64,000 nucleotides of DNA from Flavobacteriaceae bacterium PS02336 (lineage in GTDB: Bacteria; Bacteroidota; Bacteroidia; Flavobacteriales; Flavobacteriaceae), in contig JASCOF010000007.1 in assembly GCA_029960065.1 (NCBI GenBank), positions 1-64,000 of the forward strand, read 5' to 3'. This document shows, one piece after another, positions 1 to 9,741 of the stretch. Both the position numbers and the translations under genes were made by a program. The stretch's first letter is position 1. Every line of letters begins with the position of its first letter. The notes below the pieces were generated by a model. That model saw only the letters and a list, made by a program, of their open reading frames with translations. It was not told the origin of the DNA and searched no databases.

Positions 1-306
1 ACCTTTATTTACATTTACAAGCCTTTTCTTTATATAATTTCAATCTTTTTTAAAACTTTTTCTTAACTCGCTCATAACAGCTTATTTACAGATGAAACTT
101 TTTTGAAACATTGTCAGGTTTTTCTTCTTTTTGATGTGTTTTCAGCAGTTTTCATTGTTTTATGCTCTTAGTTTTTCAGGACTTCCCAGTATCTGCACCC
201 TTTTTTTGATAAAAAAATAGGTTTTAAAACTCCATCCCAGACCGGTTTTATCTTCCCAAAGTCCTTAAATCCATATTCTGCACAAATGTTTCTGCTGAAA
301 GCACAT

Positions 307-381
307 GCCCCAGCCCCGATAGAAGTGGAAATCCTTTTGCTTTTTTCTTTAAAAAGCAAAAGATTGGAACGGATAGCGGGA
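307..381 (-). repeat. Structured dispersed repeat, family A, copy 1
   Basis: Read on the minus strand, this contains a CTATCC-GTTCCAATC block, a 12-bp perfect stem (plus-strand arms 334-345 and 351-362, 5-nt loop) and a GGATTTCCACTTCTATC block. The same frame recurs at 28128-28225 with a completely different stem, and more loosely at 39838-39966. The outer GGGCG part is degenerate in this copy. Confidence 0.6.
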
Positions 382-581
382 AAATGCTCCTTATTAAAAT
401 TCTAAACTCAAAAGGGCTTCGACTTCGCTCAGCCTGACATTACTATATACACTATAATATTATTGGCAACTAGATTTTCTAAATATATACGTTACGCATA
501 AGATGCACTGCTCGTCTCTACGGAAAATTGAAACGTATTATAATTAAATACCTATATATATATGTATATAAAAAAAATTAA

Positions 582-606
582 CCGACAGGTTTTAAAAAAC
601 TGTCGG
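582..606 (-). terminator. Terminator-like hairpin
   Basis: CCGACAG (582-588) pairs with CTGTCGG (600-606). On the minus strand the hairpin is followed by TTAATTTTTTT, so it could end transcripts of the SGNH hydrolase gene, although it lies about 200 bp beyond that gene and behind the larger hairpin at 621-661. Confidence 0.5.
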
Positions 607-620
607 GTTGTTCGAATGAA

Positions 621-661
621 ATCTACACTTATATATAGTATAAATATATATAAGTGTAGAT
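621..661. repeat. 17-bp perfect inverted repeat
   Basis: The arms at 621-637 and 645-661 are exact reverse complements separated by 7 nt. The stem is mostly AT with one ATCTACACTT block at each outer end. It has no following T-tract, so it may be an RNA 3'-end stabiliser or a cruciform-forming site rather than an ordinary terminator. Confidence 0.75.
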
Positions 662-809
662 TGCTTCTTTTGTGATTTGAACGCCTTTTAGTTTTGAATG
701 ATGACAAAAATATAAGATCCCTATTATATGTTAATATAATATCAGGGTTTACTTTGTCGCTAAACTATTTGATTACATATTCTAAACAAAAATTCAAACA
801 GTCCAATTT

Positions 810-2360
810 CTAATATTTTTTATGTTCCCAAGAATCATATATTTTTTTATAAATCCATTCTTTGAAATTGGCATTATCATATATTTCCCCTAATAAACCT
901 ATTGGATTATTATAAAGAGTATCGAGATCAAAAACTTCTTCTTTCCAATTGATATCGGTCTCCGGGTTTCCCTTATAAGCACCAGCTTTCTTCATTGTTT
1001 TAAGAAATTCATAAGCAAGAAGTCCTTGTCCAATAGCTGTGGGATGAACGCCATCCAGGCTAAACAATCCTCCTGCCTTTATTATTTTATCACGAGTAAC
1101 TCCATAATATCTTGAATCGACTCTTGGATAGCAAAACTCAAAGTAATTGGGGAATTTGTACGTAGGATCATTGTGATTACGTTTAAGCGCCATTTTATTG
1201 AGTGCTGTGGCAACATCTACTAAATAAAAACGTTTTTTTTCAATTTTTTTATTTGCTTCTGCTACAATTTCCTGAATTATTCTATTGTACGATCTAATAC
1301 AGTTGTCAATATGGATAACATCTCTTTGATTAAGATGTCGCAATGTAATATCAAAAGTATCTTCAAAAAGAAAATAGGGATAATACTTCCCGTAAGATAC
1401 AACAGCTTTTTTTCCTTCAACTATGTCTTCTATTCCCATAGGAGCAGGATTTTTTTCATCAACAATCCATTCCACAACTTCTATATCTGTTCTACCATAA
1501 GATTCTACAGCTTTAATAAGAGGACATATGGTAACAAGTGGAATTGTTCCAATAAACACTTTATAATCTGTCTTACGTGGATTTCTTTCCATAATATCGA
1601 TTAACTTATCCATCATAAACTGGTACTCTACTCTAAAATCTTCAGGATGCCATAAATTCCACCCTTCGTTTAAGCGTTTTTCGTAACTAACATTTTCTGG
1701 TCCATTACAAAAGGCTGTGCCGTCTGAAGAAGTTTGCTTAATTTGAAGGTTAGTTACCGTACCCAATGCATTATTCGCTCCCAGCCATAAAATTACATTT
1801 TCAACTCCTTCTTTTTGATGATGGTATTCCAGCCACCCTAACTGAGAACGATTTTCATTATCTACAGTACCAGATTCCAAAACTTTATAAGCCGTTCTAT
1901 GGAGTGCTTCATTCACAACTCCAAAAAAATTATCTTTACCATCCTCAGAAACATCAACCTTTTTTTTACAAATTTCAGGTGTGAGCTGCCAGGAATTAGA
2001 TACATCAAACCCTCTTACCGATACATTATGATATGCATTTACTCCGACACTTTTATTTAAGCAGCCATTACCTCTTTCATAATAATCTTCTATCTCATCT
2101 AGATATGTATTAATTATATTAACAGCCTTAAGCCATTCAAAAGGTCCTGATATATCAGTATCTAACCTACGTTCAAGACGTCTAAAAACTGTCTCAAGAT
2201 CCAAAGGCAAACCTCCCTTATCCCATTCTGGATAATTATAGCCCTGACAATTCAACTTTTTTGCAAGCAGTGTAGAGTAACTCTGATGAGTTTTTGCTGC
2301 TGCTCCCGACATAAATCCTTGAGAAATACTGTCTCCTATTGTAAACAATTTTACTGCCAT
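810..2360 (-). CDS. SGNH/GDSL-family hydrolase-like protein
   Basis: A predicted 516-residue esterase/lipase-fold protein. Visible SGNH blocks are GDSIS near the N-terminus (nucleophile Ser11), GANN in the middle (block III Asn) and DGVHP near the C-terminus (Asp/His of the triad). I chose the ATG at 2360 because the longer frame begins at a TTG and adds a low-complexity tail, whereas MAVKLFTIGDS puts block I in its usual place. There is no signal peptide, so the protein is probably cytoplasmic unless exported by a non-Sec route. It is much longer than typical 200-250-residue SGNH enzymes, with large insertions between blocks. It is the last gene of a minus-strand series with the receptor and the CHAP hydrolase upstream. 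The substrate is unknown. Confidence 0.75.
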   Translation of the reverse strand: MAVKLFTIGDSISQGFMSGAAAKTHQSYSTLLAKKLNCQGYNYPEWDKGGLPLDLETVFRRLERRLDTDISGPFEWLKAVNIINTYLDEIEDYYERGNGCLNKSVGVNAYHNVSVRGFDVSNSWQLTPEICKKKVDVSEDGKDNFFGVVNEALHRTAYKVLESGTVDNENRSQLGWLEYHHQKEGVENVILWLGANNALGTVTNLQIKQTSSDGTAFCNGPENVSYEKRLNEGWNLWHPEDFRVEYQFMMDKLIDIMERNPRKTDYKVFIGTIPLVTICPLIKAVESYGRTDIEVVEWIVDEKNPAPMGIEDIVEGKKAVVSYGKYYPYFLFEDTFDITLRHLNQRDVIHIDNCIRSYNRIIQEIVAEANKKIEKKRFYLVDVATALNKMALKRNHNDPTYKFPNYFEFCYPRVDSRYYGVTRDKIIKAGGLFSLDGVHPTAIGQGLLAYEFLKTMKKAGAYKGNPETDINWKEEVFDLDTLYNNPIGLLGEIYDNANFKEWIYKKIYDSWEHKKY

Positions 2361-2572
2361 TTTTCTACTATTTAAATTGATATTTATCTTTATAATCTTA
2401 AAAAAGAGAATATTCACCAAAGTTGCTGGTAGGCTAACAGCAGCAAAATAAAAAACTGAAATTAGGGAACTAGTTAAAAAAAATAAAATATTAAAGACGC
2501 CAAGTAATACATTTATTTTAAATCAAGAGAATTAAATTTACCTCATCTTTTTTTAGTAAGACTCCTCATTTA

Positions 2573-5500
2573 TTATATACTTTTATTGACATCAATAAAT
2601 TTACTTATCAACGCTACTACAGTAACTATACTTCCACCCATAGCTGCAACTTGTTCATAACTATCCTTATTTAAATACATTAACAGCAGCAATGCGCTGA
2701 TAGCTATAATAAATAAAGGGAATTTAAATCTGCTGTATGTACCATTTTTACTTTCGCTTTTAAACTCTTCTATAAAATTTTCACTTTTACTCTTACAGAG
2801 AACAAACATTCTAAAGCTGACATTCATCATTTTAAGCCTTCCTGTTACTTTGTCGCTATCAATTATTCCACATTTCATAAGATCCATAATGATATCTTTA
2901 TTTTTATAATTTACGAAGTAATCTTGGGCAAAATCATAAAGAACATGTCTAGCATGTTTGTCTGGCAATGACTCCCAAATTCTATTATACTCATCAGAGA
3001 ATTTTCTTTTATAGTGGTTAATCTTAAAATTTTCTTTTAAAAGCGGAGGTATTTCCTTCTGATCAGAATCTTTGAAAATTCCTTTTACAGCATAATCTTC
3101 TTCAGATTGATTACAACAGTTCTCAACCAAACTTCTGATAGTATCAATTTTTGTCTTATAAATAAAAATCTTCCTGTTTGCTATTATTCTTTTTTCAGAA
3201 AAATATACCCCTTCATATGAAACCTGCATAAGATCATAAAAGAAGAAACGATTGCTATAGTAATTTATAAACTGATAAGTCACAATAGGAAGAAAAATAA
3301 ATAAGCAAACAAAAATCAATATAAGGAAGTATCTATTTTCCTTTTGAAAAATCGCAAACGAGTTTAGAAAATAATCATTTTTGATTGTATCAAAAAATGT
3401 AAATTTTTTAATTTCATACAAAGCTGGACGATTCAAAAAGTCAAAATTTGCTTCCTGTAGAACAGAATCCTTTTTGACTTTAAAAACAGGTATTTTTAAA
3501 GCATCAATACAACTGTTATAAGCTTTTACATAATATTCTCTAGGAGATTCTTTTTTTGACGAGCTGTAAAAGCGTACAAAATCATTTAATTCCCCAACAT
3601 AAAATGAACTGACTAAAATAAATGGGAATACGATATATTGAAAAAATAATCGAACTGTTAAAAATGAAATAAATGATATCCTATTCACTCCTTCATTTTT
3701 TACTGCTTCTTCATTTTTTATTGCTTCTACACTCTCTGTTAGTTCTATTACATGAACTTTTTTATTTTTATTTTTATCTCTTTCTTTATAACAAAAAACT
3801 AAAATAATATGAAAACAACAAAGCATAAAAATTGCAAACCAAAAATTGACAAAAAATAAAAAGATCACAAAAGAAATTATTTGCAGAATCAGTAAAACTC
3901 CTATTGTATATTGAACTTCCTTTTTAGAATTTAAAATTCTTGTATTTAATACCATTAAGTTTGTAAATGCTAAGTTAATACTAAGCAATACGCAAAAGAC
4001 AAAAACTATCGAAGGAGAGAAAAACAAAAACACAATAAGGGCTGTGACAATTGATACACAATTAATTACCATTAATATTCTATAATCTGCGGTTCTACTT
4101 TTATCTGGAAATAGATACGAAAAATGACGATTAGAGAATATACTAACTTTACCGCTGTAAAAAACTATCGAATAAACATAATTAATTACTAACAGGAAGA
4201 AGCCAAAGAAAATAGAAATTAATAATCCGTTACTAAATGTATATATTGCCAAACGATTGATATGGGTTAAATCCCGAATTCCAAAAATATAAACTGGAGA
4301 ATCAGTTTTTACATTTAATTTTTTTGCACATACTTGATAAGCTTTGCCCTGAAATACCATGTCAAATGTTTTGGGTATTGCTCCAGATAGCGCACTAACA
4401 AGTTCAAGATTATTTTGATCCCCGTTAAACACATTTTGAAGCAAACTGCTTTTAGAATTCTCATGCATTAAAACATTACCAGATCTATCCACAAGCATAT
4501 AACTTGTTCCTGGAGGCAACCCTATTTCCCTGGAAAAATATTCTCTAAATGCAAAACCTTTAATACCAATACTATCTACATTATGATTATTTACATTTTT
4601 AGAATCTCTTTCTGCATAAATCCACTGGTATCTATCTTGCTCTCTGGAAAAAACAGCCGTCAAATAGGTTTTAATACTACTGTTTATATTTGAATGATCT
4701 TTGTTTTTAGGTTGCAGTACTTTAAAATATTCTCTATCTGCAAATTTTCGTCTTACCTCTGGAGTTATAGCGCTTAAATATTTCGTAATCAAACCTCTAT
4801 TATCCATTTGAAAAAACACATCTAAAGACTGAAGTTCTTTTATCTTTTTTATAAAATCAGTTTCTTTAATAGAGATTTCTGTCGAATCTAATTTTTTAAG
4901 AATAGAATCCCCATTTAAAGAAGTAAAAACTGAATCATTTTGATCCGATATTTTAAAGTGACTATAATCTCTTTTTTTTATTGAATCATTAAATATTAAA
5001 TTTTTCCCAAAAGACCGATAGTTTACAATTTGTTTGAAAAAGGAATCATCAAGATTATCTATCAAAATAAAAAGATCCAAATACTTTAGTTTTTTACTTT
5101 TATATCTCGTTTTTTCTATATTAATAATTTCTCGTTTTGAACAATTGTAAAAAAAGTTTTCATTCCTTATTATTGTATCTTTCTCTTTTTCTATAAATAT
5201 TTCAGTAGGCTTATAATCTTTTTCTATAAATATTTGACTAGACTTGTACTCTGGTTTTTCAAATTCCTTTTTAAATACTTCATCTCTTCTTATCTTCAAG
5301 TAGTTCTCAATTTGATTAGAAAACGAATAATCAATATGATCTACCAATTCTGTCAAATCTTTTTTATTCCTTTCTTTTGTAGTCGTATTCCAAAGTGACA
5401 AAACACCAAATACAACTAAAACTGCACTCAATATTCCTACAGAAAAGACAACACCTACTAAGTCTACTTGACTTAACCTTTCATTGGGACTGCTAATAAT

Positions 5501-6304
5501 AGGTTTAATAAAATTTACTCCTAATATTAAAATGATAACCGCAACGAGACTAAGAATTAATAACTTAGAATTAACTTGCCTTGCATTACTTTCAAAGTAA
5601 GATTTATCAATTCCTGCAACTAAAAATAAATTATGATTTGTTTGCGGAATATTAATCTGATTGGTGTAATAATGCTTAGATGATTTCTTGAAGCTTATAG
5701 GTCCACTTTTTCTACAGTTTTCAACTAAACTATCCTGATCACTAAGACTAATATTTTGAGCATTAAAAGTCTTATCAACCCGACATCTTCCATCTTCAAC
5801 TGGGCACATATAGAATGAGGTAAAAAATGTTGTAGAATTGATTTTGTTCAGAAATTTAACTAAGTCAATACGTACGACGTCTTTCACTGTAGAATTATTC
5901 TTTTTATCATTTTTATCATTCTTGTCATTCTTGTCTTGGTTTCTTTTAGAAGCTTGAGAAAACTTAATTAATCTAGTTAATTCTATAGTACCGTTTTGTA
6001 ATGATTGGAATCCATATTTATCGATTGTTATTTTGTCTATGTAAACTCCATCTCCATTCTTGTACTTAGCGAAATCTTCACTCTGCAATTTTTCATCGCT
6101 GATATGTTTTACCTGATCATCTATATAGGAAAGTAATTTATTTTCAATACCTTTTAAAATGGCAATATTTTTTTTATCTTCTTTAGCTTTATTTTGCGGA
6201 AGTATATAGGTGAGGTACCCAAATACTAATAAAGCAATAAAGAGCACTGTCACAATAGAGGAGCTATATCTTTCAAGAGATTTAATTTTAGAAGTGGTTT
6301 CCAT
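2573..6304 (-). CDS. Large multi-pass membrane receptor with Cache-like extracytoplasmic domain
   Basis: About 1243 residues from the ATG at 6304; the longer frame starts at a TTG with an unlikely tail. An N-terminal membrane helix is followed by an extracytoplasmic region of ~200 residues, two closely spaced helices, a second large extracytoplasmic region of ~390 residues, a cluster of six or more hydrophobic helices, a cytoplasmic segment and two short C-terminal helices. The second outer region ends with a typical Cache-like run (REYF...GTSYMLVDRSGNVLMHE), suggesting small-molecule sensing. Near the C-terminus the segment IWESLPDKHARHVLYDFAQD followed by a mostly helical stretch looks like a winged-helix-type domain. 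No kinase, cyclase or methyl-accepting output domain is visible, so how a signal leaves the protein is unclear. Family assignment is inferred from pattern, not from a search. Confidence 0.6.
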   Translation of the reverse strand: METTSKIKSLERYSSSIVTVLFIALLVFGYLTYILPQNKAKEDKKNIAILKGIENKLLSYIDDQVKHISDEKLQSEDFAKYKNGDGVYIDKITIDKYGFQSLQNGTIELTRLIKFSQASKRNQDKNDKNDKNDKKNNSTVKDVVRIDLVKFLNKINSTTFFTSFYMCPVEDGRCRVDKTFNAQNISLSDQDSLVENCRKSGPISFKKSSKHYYTNQINIPQTNHNLFLVAGIDKSYFESNARQVNSKLLILSLVAVIILILGVNFIKPIISSPNERLSQVDLVGVVFSVGILSAVLVVFGVLSLWNTTTKERNKKDLTELVDHIDYSFSNQIENYLKIRRDEVFKKEFEKPEYKSSQIFIEKDYKPTEIFIEKEKDTIIRNENFFYNCSKREIINIEKTRYKSKKLKYLDLFILIDNLDDSFFKQIVNYRSFGKNLIFNDSIKKRDYSHFKISDQNDSVFTSLNGDSILKKLDSTEISIKETDFIKKIKELQSLDVFFQMDNRGLITKYLSAITPEVRRKFADREYFKVLQPKNKDHSNINSSIKTYLTAVFSREQDRYQWIYAERDSKNVNNHNVDSIGIKGFAFREYFSREIGLPPGTSYMLVDRSGNVLMHENSKSSLLQNVFNGDQNNLELVSALSGAIPKTFDMVFQGKAYQVCAKKLNVKTDSPVYIFGIRDLTHINRLAIYTFSNGLLISIFFGFFLLVINYVYSIVFYSGKVSIFSNRHFSYLFPDKSRTADYRILMVINCVSIVTALIVFLFFSPSIVFVFCVLLSINLAFTNLMVLNTRILNSKKEVQYTIGVLLILQIISFVIFLFFVNFWFAIFMLCCFHIILVFCYKERDKNKNKKVHVIELTESVEAIKNEEAVKNEGVNRISFISFLTVRLFFQYIVFPFILVSSFYVGELNDFVRFYSSSKKESPREYYVKAYNSCIDALKIPVFKVKKDSVLQEANFDFLNRPALYEIKKFTFFDTIKNDYFLNSFAIFQKENRYFLILIFVCLFIFLPIVTYQFINYYSNRFFFYDLMQVSYEGVYFSEKRIIANRKIFIYKTKIDTIRSLVENCCNQSEEDYAVKGIFKDSDQKEIPPLLKENFKINHYKRKFSDEYNRIWESLPDKHARHVLYDFAQDYFVNYKNKDIIMDLMKCGIIDSDKVTGRLKMMNVSFRMFVLCKSKSENFIEEFKSESKNGTYSRFKFPLFIIAISALLLLMYLNKDSYEQVAAMGGSIVTVVALISKFIDVNKSI

Positions 6305-6433
6305 TTTTATATTACTTAATTCAAAGTTTATATTTACTGAGAAGATATTTTTTTTAATTTGTTCATTAAAACTGCTCTTTTTTAATAACAACCTAGAATC
6401 CCCCAATAAAAAATGCAAATTTTAAAATTGATT

Positions 6434-7558
6434 TCAATTCAGCTTAGCAATTGGTTTTTCACTTAATCCCCATCTCAATCCAAATAGAGAAATAAGATTT
6501 CCTGCATCTGTATCAAAATTTTTACCATAACCCCCAGTCAAATAAAGATTCTCCTGCACCTTGTACTGAATCGTACCAACAAGCCTGTAATCTTTACTAT
6601 CTCCATTCCTATTTAGATATTCTGCTGAAATACTTACTTTATTAAACTGAAATTCCAATTTTCCGCCAATGTCAACATACTTATTTTTCAGATAAGTCAC
6701 ATTATCAATATCCAAAATACTATTATCAAATAATAACCGGGAATATCCATAAATATTAAAATAATCTTTTGCGTCATCTGAAAGAATTGCTGAATATTTT
6801 GCAGTTGACCAAACTCCATATTTCCCTAGTCTTCCGGTGTCTGTTTTATTATCAGGAAATATAAAACCAGCACCAGAGGCTAAATCTAAAGTAAAAACTT
6901 TATGATTAAAGGCATTTAGAAAGTTTGTAATCACTTCCTCATTTTCTTCTTTGTTTTTACTATCGTATTCATCTCTTAATTTAGATTTTATGATTTGCGC
7001 TATTTTTATTTTTTCTTGATCAGGTAAACTATCAAAATTTAGAATTGTATCAATTACTCTTTTGGTATTATCTTTTACATAATCATTTCTCAAATCATTA
7101 TAAGTGCTATAATATTCAAATTTCTTGTTAATCGATTTTATATTACGAATGGTAATAATATTTGTTTTTACGGCGAAAGCAATTGAAGAACACGTGTCAC
7201 TAGTGGTATAAGCTGCAGAAACTGTCAGTTTCTTTATATCATTAAAAATGTTTTGTTTACGTACATTATTACTTATTGAAAACCCAAAATATTCTTCTGC
7301 TGAATAATACTTGTTCTTATTGAAAAACCAATATGGGACAATCTCCAGAGAATTGTCTTTTATATTGATGAGATTAACATTAACACTATTCGAGGTATTA
7401 CTTGTTTCAATTATTGAAAAGGATTTATCCAACAAAGTAAGTGCCGGTGAATTAGGAATCTCTAAATCTGCAATTTTCAGACTATCGGCTACTTTGATCT
7501 GCGAATAGCTTTGGCATCCAATCAAAATTATTAAAAGGTATATAACTCTCATTTTCAT
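6434..7558 (-). CDS. Exported protein with probable C-terminal outer-membrane beta-barrel, unknown function
   Basis: 374 residues. The N-terminus is a signal peptide with LIGC, a possible lipobox, followed by SYSQ, which could instead be a signal peptidase I site. The last ~150 residues alternate polar and aromatic strands (SAEYLNRNG, LYLTGGYGKNF, SLFGLRWGL) like a small outer-membrane barrel. The middle is lysine-rich and helical. Its start overlaps the stop of the upstream 161-residue gene in an ATGA arrangement, so the two are translationally coupled. I do not recognise the family. Confidence 0.6.
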   Translation of the reverse strand: MKMRVIYLLIILIGCQSYSQIKVADSLKIADLEIPNSPALTLLDKSFSIIETSNTSNSVNVNLINIKDNSLEIVPYWFFNKNKYYSAEEYFGFSISNNVRKQNIFNDIKKLTVSAAYTTSDTCSSIAFAVKTNIITIRNIKSINKKFEYYSTYNDLRNDYVKDNTKRVIDTILNFDSLPDQEKIKIAQIIKSKLRDEYDSKNKEENEEVITNFLNAFNHKVFTLDLASGAGFIFPDNKTDTGRLGKYGVWSTAKYSAILSDDAKDYFNIYGYSRLLFDNSILDIDNVTYLKNKYVDIGGKLEFQFNKVSISAEYLNRNGDSKDYRLVGTIQYKVQENLYLTGGYGKNFDTDAGNLISLFGLRWGLSEKPIAKLN

Positions 7559-8040
7559 TGATTTAAAACTATATACTTCGTTAAAAAAACTTCTTTTTTA
7601 TTTGCCGAAATCAAAATAGTATCGAACATATTAAAGACCTTTAATCCGTCTTCGCCGTTTTTGACTGAATAAATAGTTTTGCATTTATTAAAATACTTTT
7701 CAAGCTCGTCATTAGTTGGAAGATTTCCATCTACCAAAAAATTGGTTTGAAAATACAGAAACCCTTTTTCATCAATCCCTTCAGCCTTTATATTTGTCCA
7801 ATTGATATCTGGTTTTGGAGATGATACTCTATCCAAGACGCTTAACCATTTATCCATTACTTCAGCAGTAGACAGCATCGGAATTAAATTAATGGCAACA
7901 CTTGCTGGAATTTTTAATTCGAATTTTATTTTAAGCGAAGTATTACCTGAGCCCACTTTGTATTGCGCCAAAACTTGCTCTTTTTTATCATCTTCTAGTA
8001 ATTGAAAAATCATAATCTTTAAATTTAAATTGTTTATCAT
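7555..8040 (-). CDS. Hypothetical protein coupled to the barrel-like protein gene
   Basis: 161 residues, or 152 if the internal ATG (MIFQLLEDD) is used. There is no signal peptide or membrane segment. The sequence alternates hydrophobic and charged residues and looks like a compact alpha/beta cytoplasmic protein. It sits between the CHAP hydrolase (44 bp upstream) and the barrel-like protein (4-bp overlap downstream), so it is probably co-transcribed with both. No family recognised. Confidence 0.6.
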   Translation of the reverse strand: MINNLNLKIMIFQLLEDDKKEQVLAQYKVGSGNTSLKIKFELKIPASVAINLIPMLSTAEVMDKWLSVLDRVSSPKPDINWTNIKAEGIDEKGFLYFQTNFLVDGNLPTNDELEKYFNKCKTIYSVKNGEDGLKVFNMFDTILISANKKEVFLTKYIVLNQ

Positions 8041-8084
8041 TACAGCGTTCCGATAGTATTAAGATCCCGCACATATTAAATTTT

Positions 8085-9026
8085 TCATTGAATCCCCAAC
8101 TTTGTAAAAGTCTTAGGTCCTACAATTCCATCAGCTTCTAAATTATTAGCTGCCTGAAAATCTTTGACCGCCTTTAAAGTATTTGCATCAAAATTTCCAG
8201 TAACAACTAAGTTTAACGATGGATTTTTAGTATTTAAAGCGCGCTGCAACTCAGTAACCATAAAGCCAACATTCCCACGACGAAGATAACTGCCCGTAAC
8301 TATCTTAGACTTAGCAACCTCTAGTTGATTTACATCTTCCTTTAGAGCGCCAATTGTTAAAGCATCTGCCACACCGGTAACTTTCATTGCATTTTTGGAT
8401 TGATATTCTTTTAGAAGTCTTTCTGTCTCATTTCCAAACCAGCCATCAATTTCTATTTGGTATCCGAGATTGTAAAGATATTTTTGAACTTGCGTAACAT
8501 CAGAACCTCTATCACCTTTACTGATTGTTTTTTTAATTGAAGTGACCGCTGTTTCAGTATAAACACCCGGATTGATAAACGACTTAATAAGGTTTTTAGA
8601 ACGAATTCTTTTCATTACCTGACCGCCATCGCTATTATTAGAGGTTGAAGTATTCCCTTCCCATGCTTCAATAGCTGTTTTATCATTGTTTGTCCATTTT
8701 ATGAAAATTCCAATATGATCTGCATGACCATTTCCTTCCCAATCATAAATAACAATATCTCCAGGTTCAGGATTAGAAGTAAGCCTCCCTTTTTCTTTGT
8801 AATAATTGTGTGCTGATTGGCAGTGGTGAATTCCATTTTTTGTTTGTACAAATCCTAAAGGATGATCTGCATGATGAAAAACCCAGCTCACAAACATAGC
8901 ACACCATTTTTGTCCATTTAAAGATGGCTGATACCATAATCCGTAAGATGTTTTATTACTATTTGGGGGAGATTCTACAACACCGTTTTGGGATGCTGCT
9001 TTGTTGAGCACATCTTGTCTTGACAT
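8085..9026 (-). CDS. CHAP-type peptidoglycan hydrolase with two peptidoglycan-binding domains
   Basis: 313 residues. The N-terminal catalytic domain (about 1-155) carries the CHAP cysteine in KWCAMFVSW (Cys42) and the histidine in HADHIGIF (His104), fitting an amidase or endopeptidase that cuts the peptide part of the wall. Two PG_binding_1 repeats follow (about 170-232 and 250-312), each with the xGDxGxxVxxLQ and DGxxGxxT patterns. There is no signal peptide, as in endolysins, so release would need lysis, a non-Sec secretion system or a cytoplasmic role. No phage structural genes are nearby. It heads the minus-strand series 9026 to 810. Confidence 0.85.
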   Translation of the reverse strand: MSRQDVLNKAASQNGVVESPPNSNKTSYGLWYQPSLNGQKWCAMFVSWVFHHADHPLGFVQTKNGIHHCQSAHNYYKEKGRLTSNPEPGDIVIYDWEGNGHADHIGIFIKWTNNDKTAIEAWEGNTSTSNNSDGGQVMKRIRSKNLIKSFINPGVYTETAVTSIKKTISKGDRGSDVTQVQKYLYNLGYQIEIDGWFGNETERLLKEYQSKNAMKVTGVADALTIGALKEDVNQLEVAKSKIVTGSYLRRGNVGFMVTELQRALNTKNPSLNLVVTGNFDANTLKAVKDFQAANNLEADGIVGPKTFTKLGIQ

Positions 9027-9741
9027 AATTTTTTACGATTAAAAATTAATAATTGTTTTGCGATACAATAAAAATGAAAGCATAACAGCCAATAGGTTTA
9101 AATAGTCTTGGGACATAATTAAAGGCTCTAACAATTAAAGCAAAAGCATATAAATGCTGATTTATTAGAAACTTTCTTTAGTAATTTATGAGGCGTAAAG
9201 AATTAAAAACAATCTGTATATATGGAGGTAGTTCATTATAATTGTATGGATACTTAGATTATAATTTTCCATTAAAGTAAAACTGCGTATACTAGCTGTG
9301 AAGCTTTTTGAGCGTACCAAAATATATTGATAATACTCGGTTCCATTTATTGCTGAGGCAAATTTAAAAAATTATTCAGCTCACAACTCATTAACAACTT
9401 GAAAATTAGTATTTTATGTGTTAAATCAAATAAAAAATCGATATATTTCTCTTATTATCGATTAACTGCATTGAACAAGAAGAAAATAAGTTCAAAAAAG
9501 CTGTAATTGATTCGCCGACCTTAAGAAAAACAGATCTGAAACAGATTTAATACTTCATCAGCTGAGACAGATTACCAACAATATTTGCTGATTCATATCG
9601 TCGTACAACAAAAGTTTTGTGGCAAAATCGAAATAATACCCAATCCGACGAATATATTAAACAAAGAAATAAGATAGAAAAACAATTCTTTCCTGTTGCA
9701 TCGGAATTCGTATATTCGGCCTTTATTTTTGAAAAAGGAGA
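9027..9741. other. Divergent intergenic region without a gene
   Basis: About 715 bp between the CHAP gene and the divergent MFS gene. I see no coding or RNA gene. It contains an 8-bp inverted repeat, AATCGATA/TATCGATT (9436-9443 and 9456-9463). Next to the MFS start there is an unusually good Shine-Dalgarno for this genome, AAGGAG, two bases before the ATG at 9742. Confidence 0.5.

Larger units (their letters stand above)
1..809. other. Gene-poor intergenic region
   Basis: No convincing gene is visible here. A 63-codon minus-strand frame at 168-359 overlaps a dispersed repeat and has no recognisable domain, so it is not called. The stretch holds a structured repeat copy (307-381), a half-copy of another repeat (414-439), a terminator-like hairpin (582-606) and a long AT-rich hairpin (621-661), all lying beyond the 3' end of the first minus-strand gene. 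Confidence 0.6.

Noticed and set aside
168..359. 63-codon minus-strand frame
   Set aside because: Overlaps a dispersed structured repeat and shows no domain or start signal.
8085..9026. Prophage endolysin as evidence of a prophage
   Set aside because: No holin, tail, capsid, integrase or attachment site is seen near the CHAP gene.
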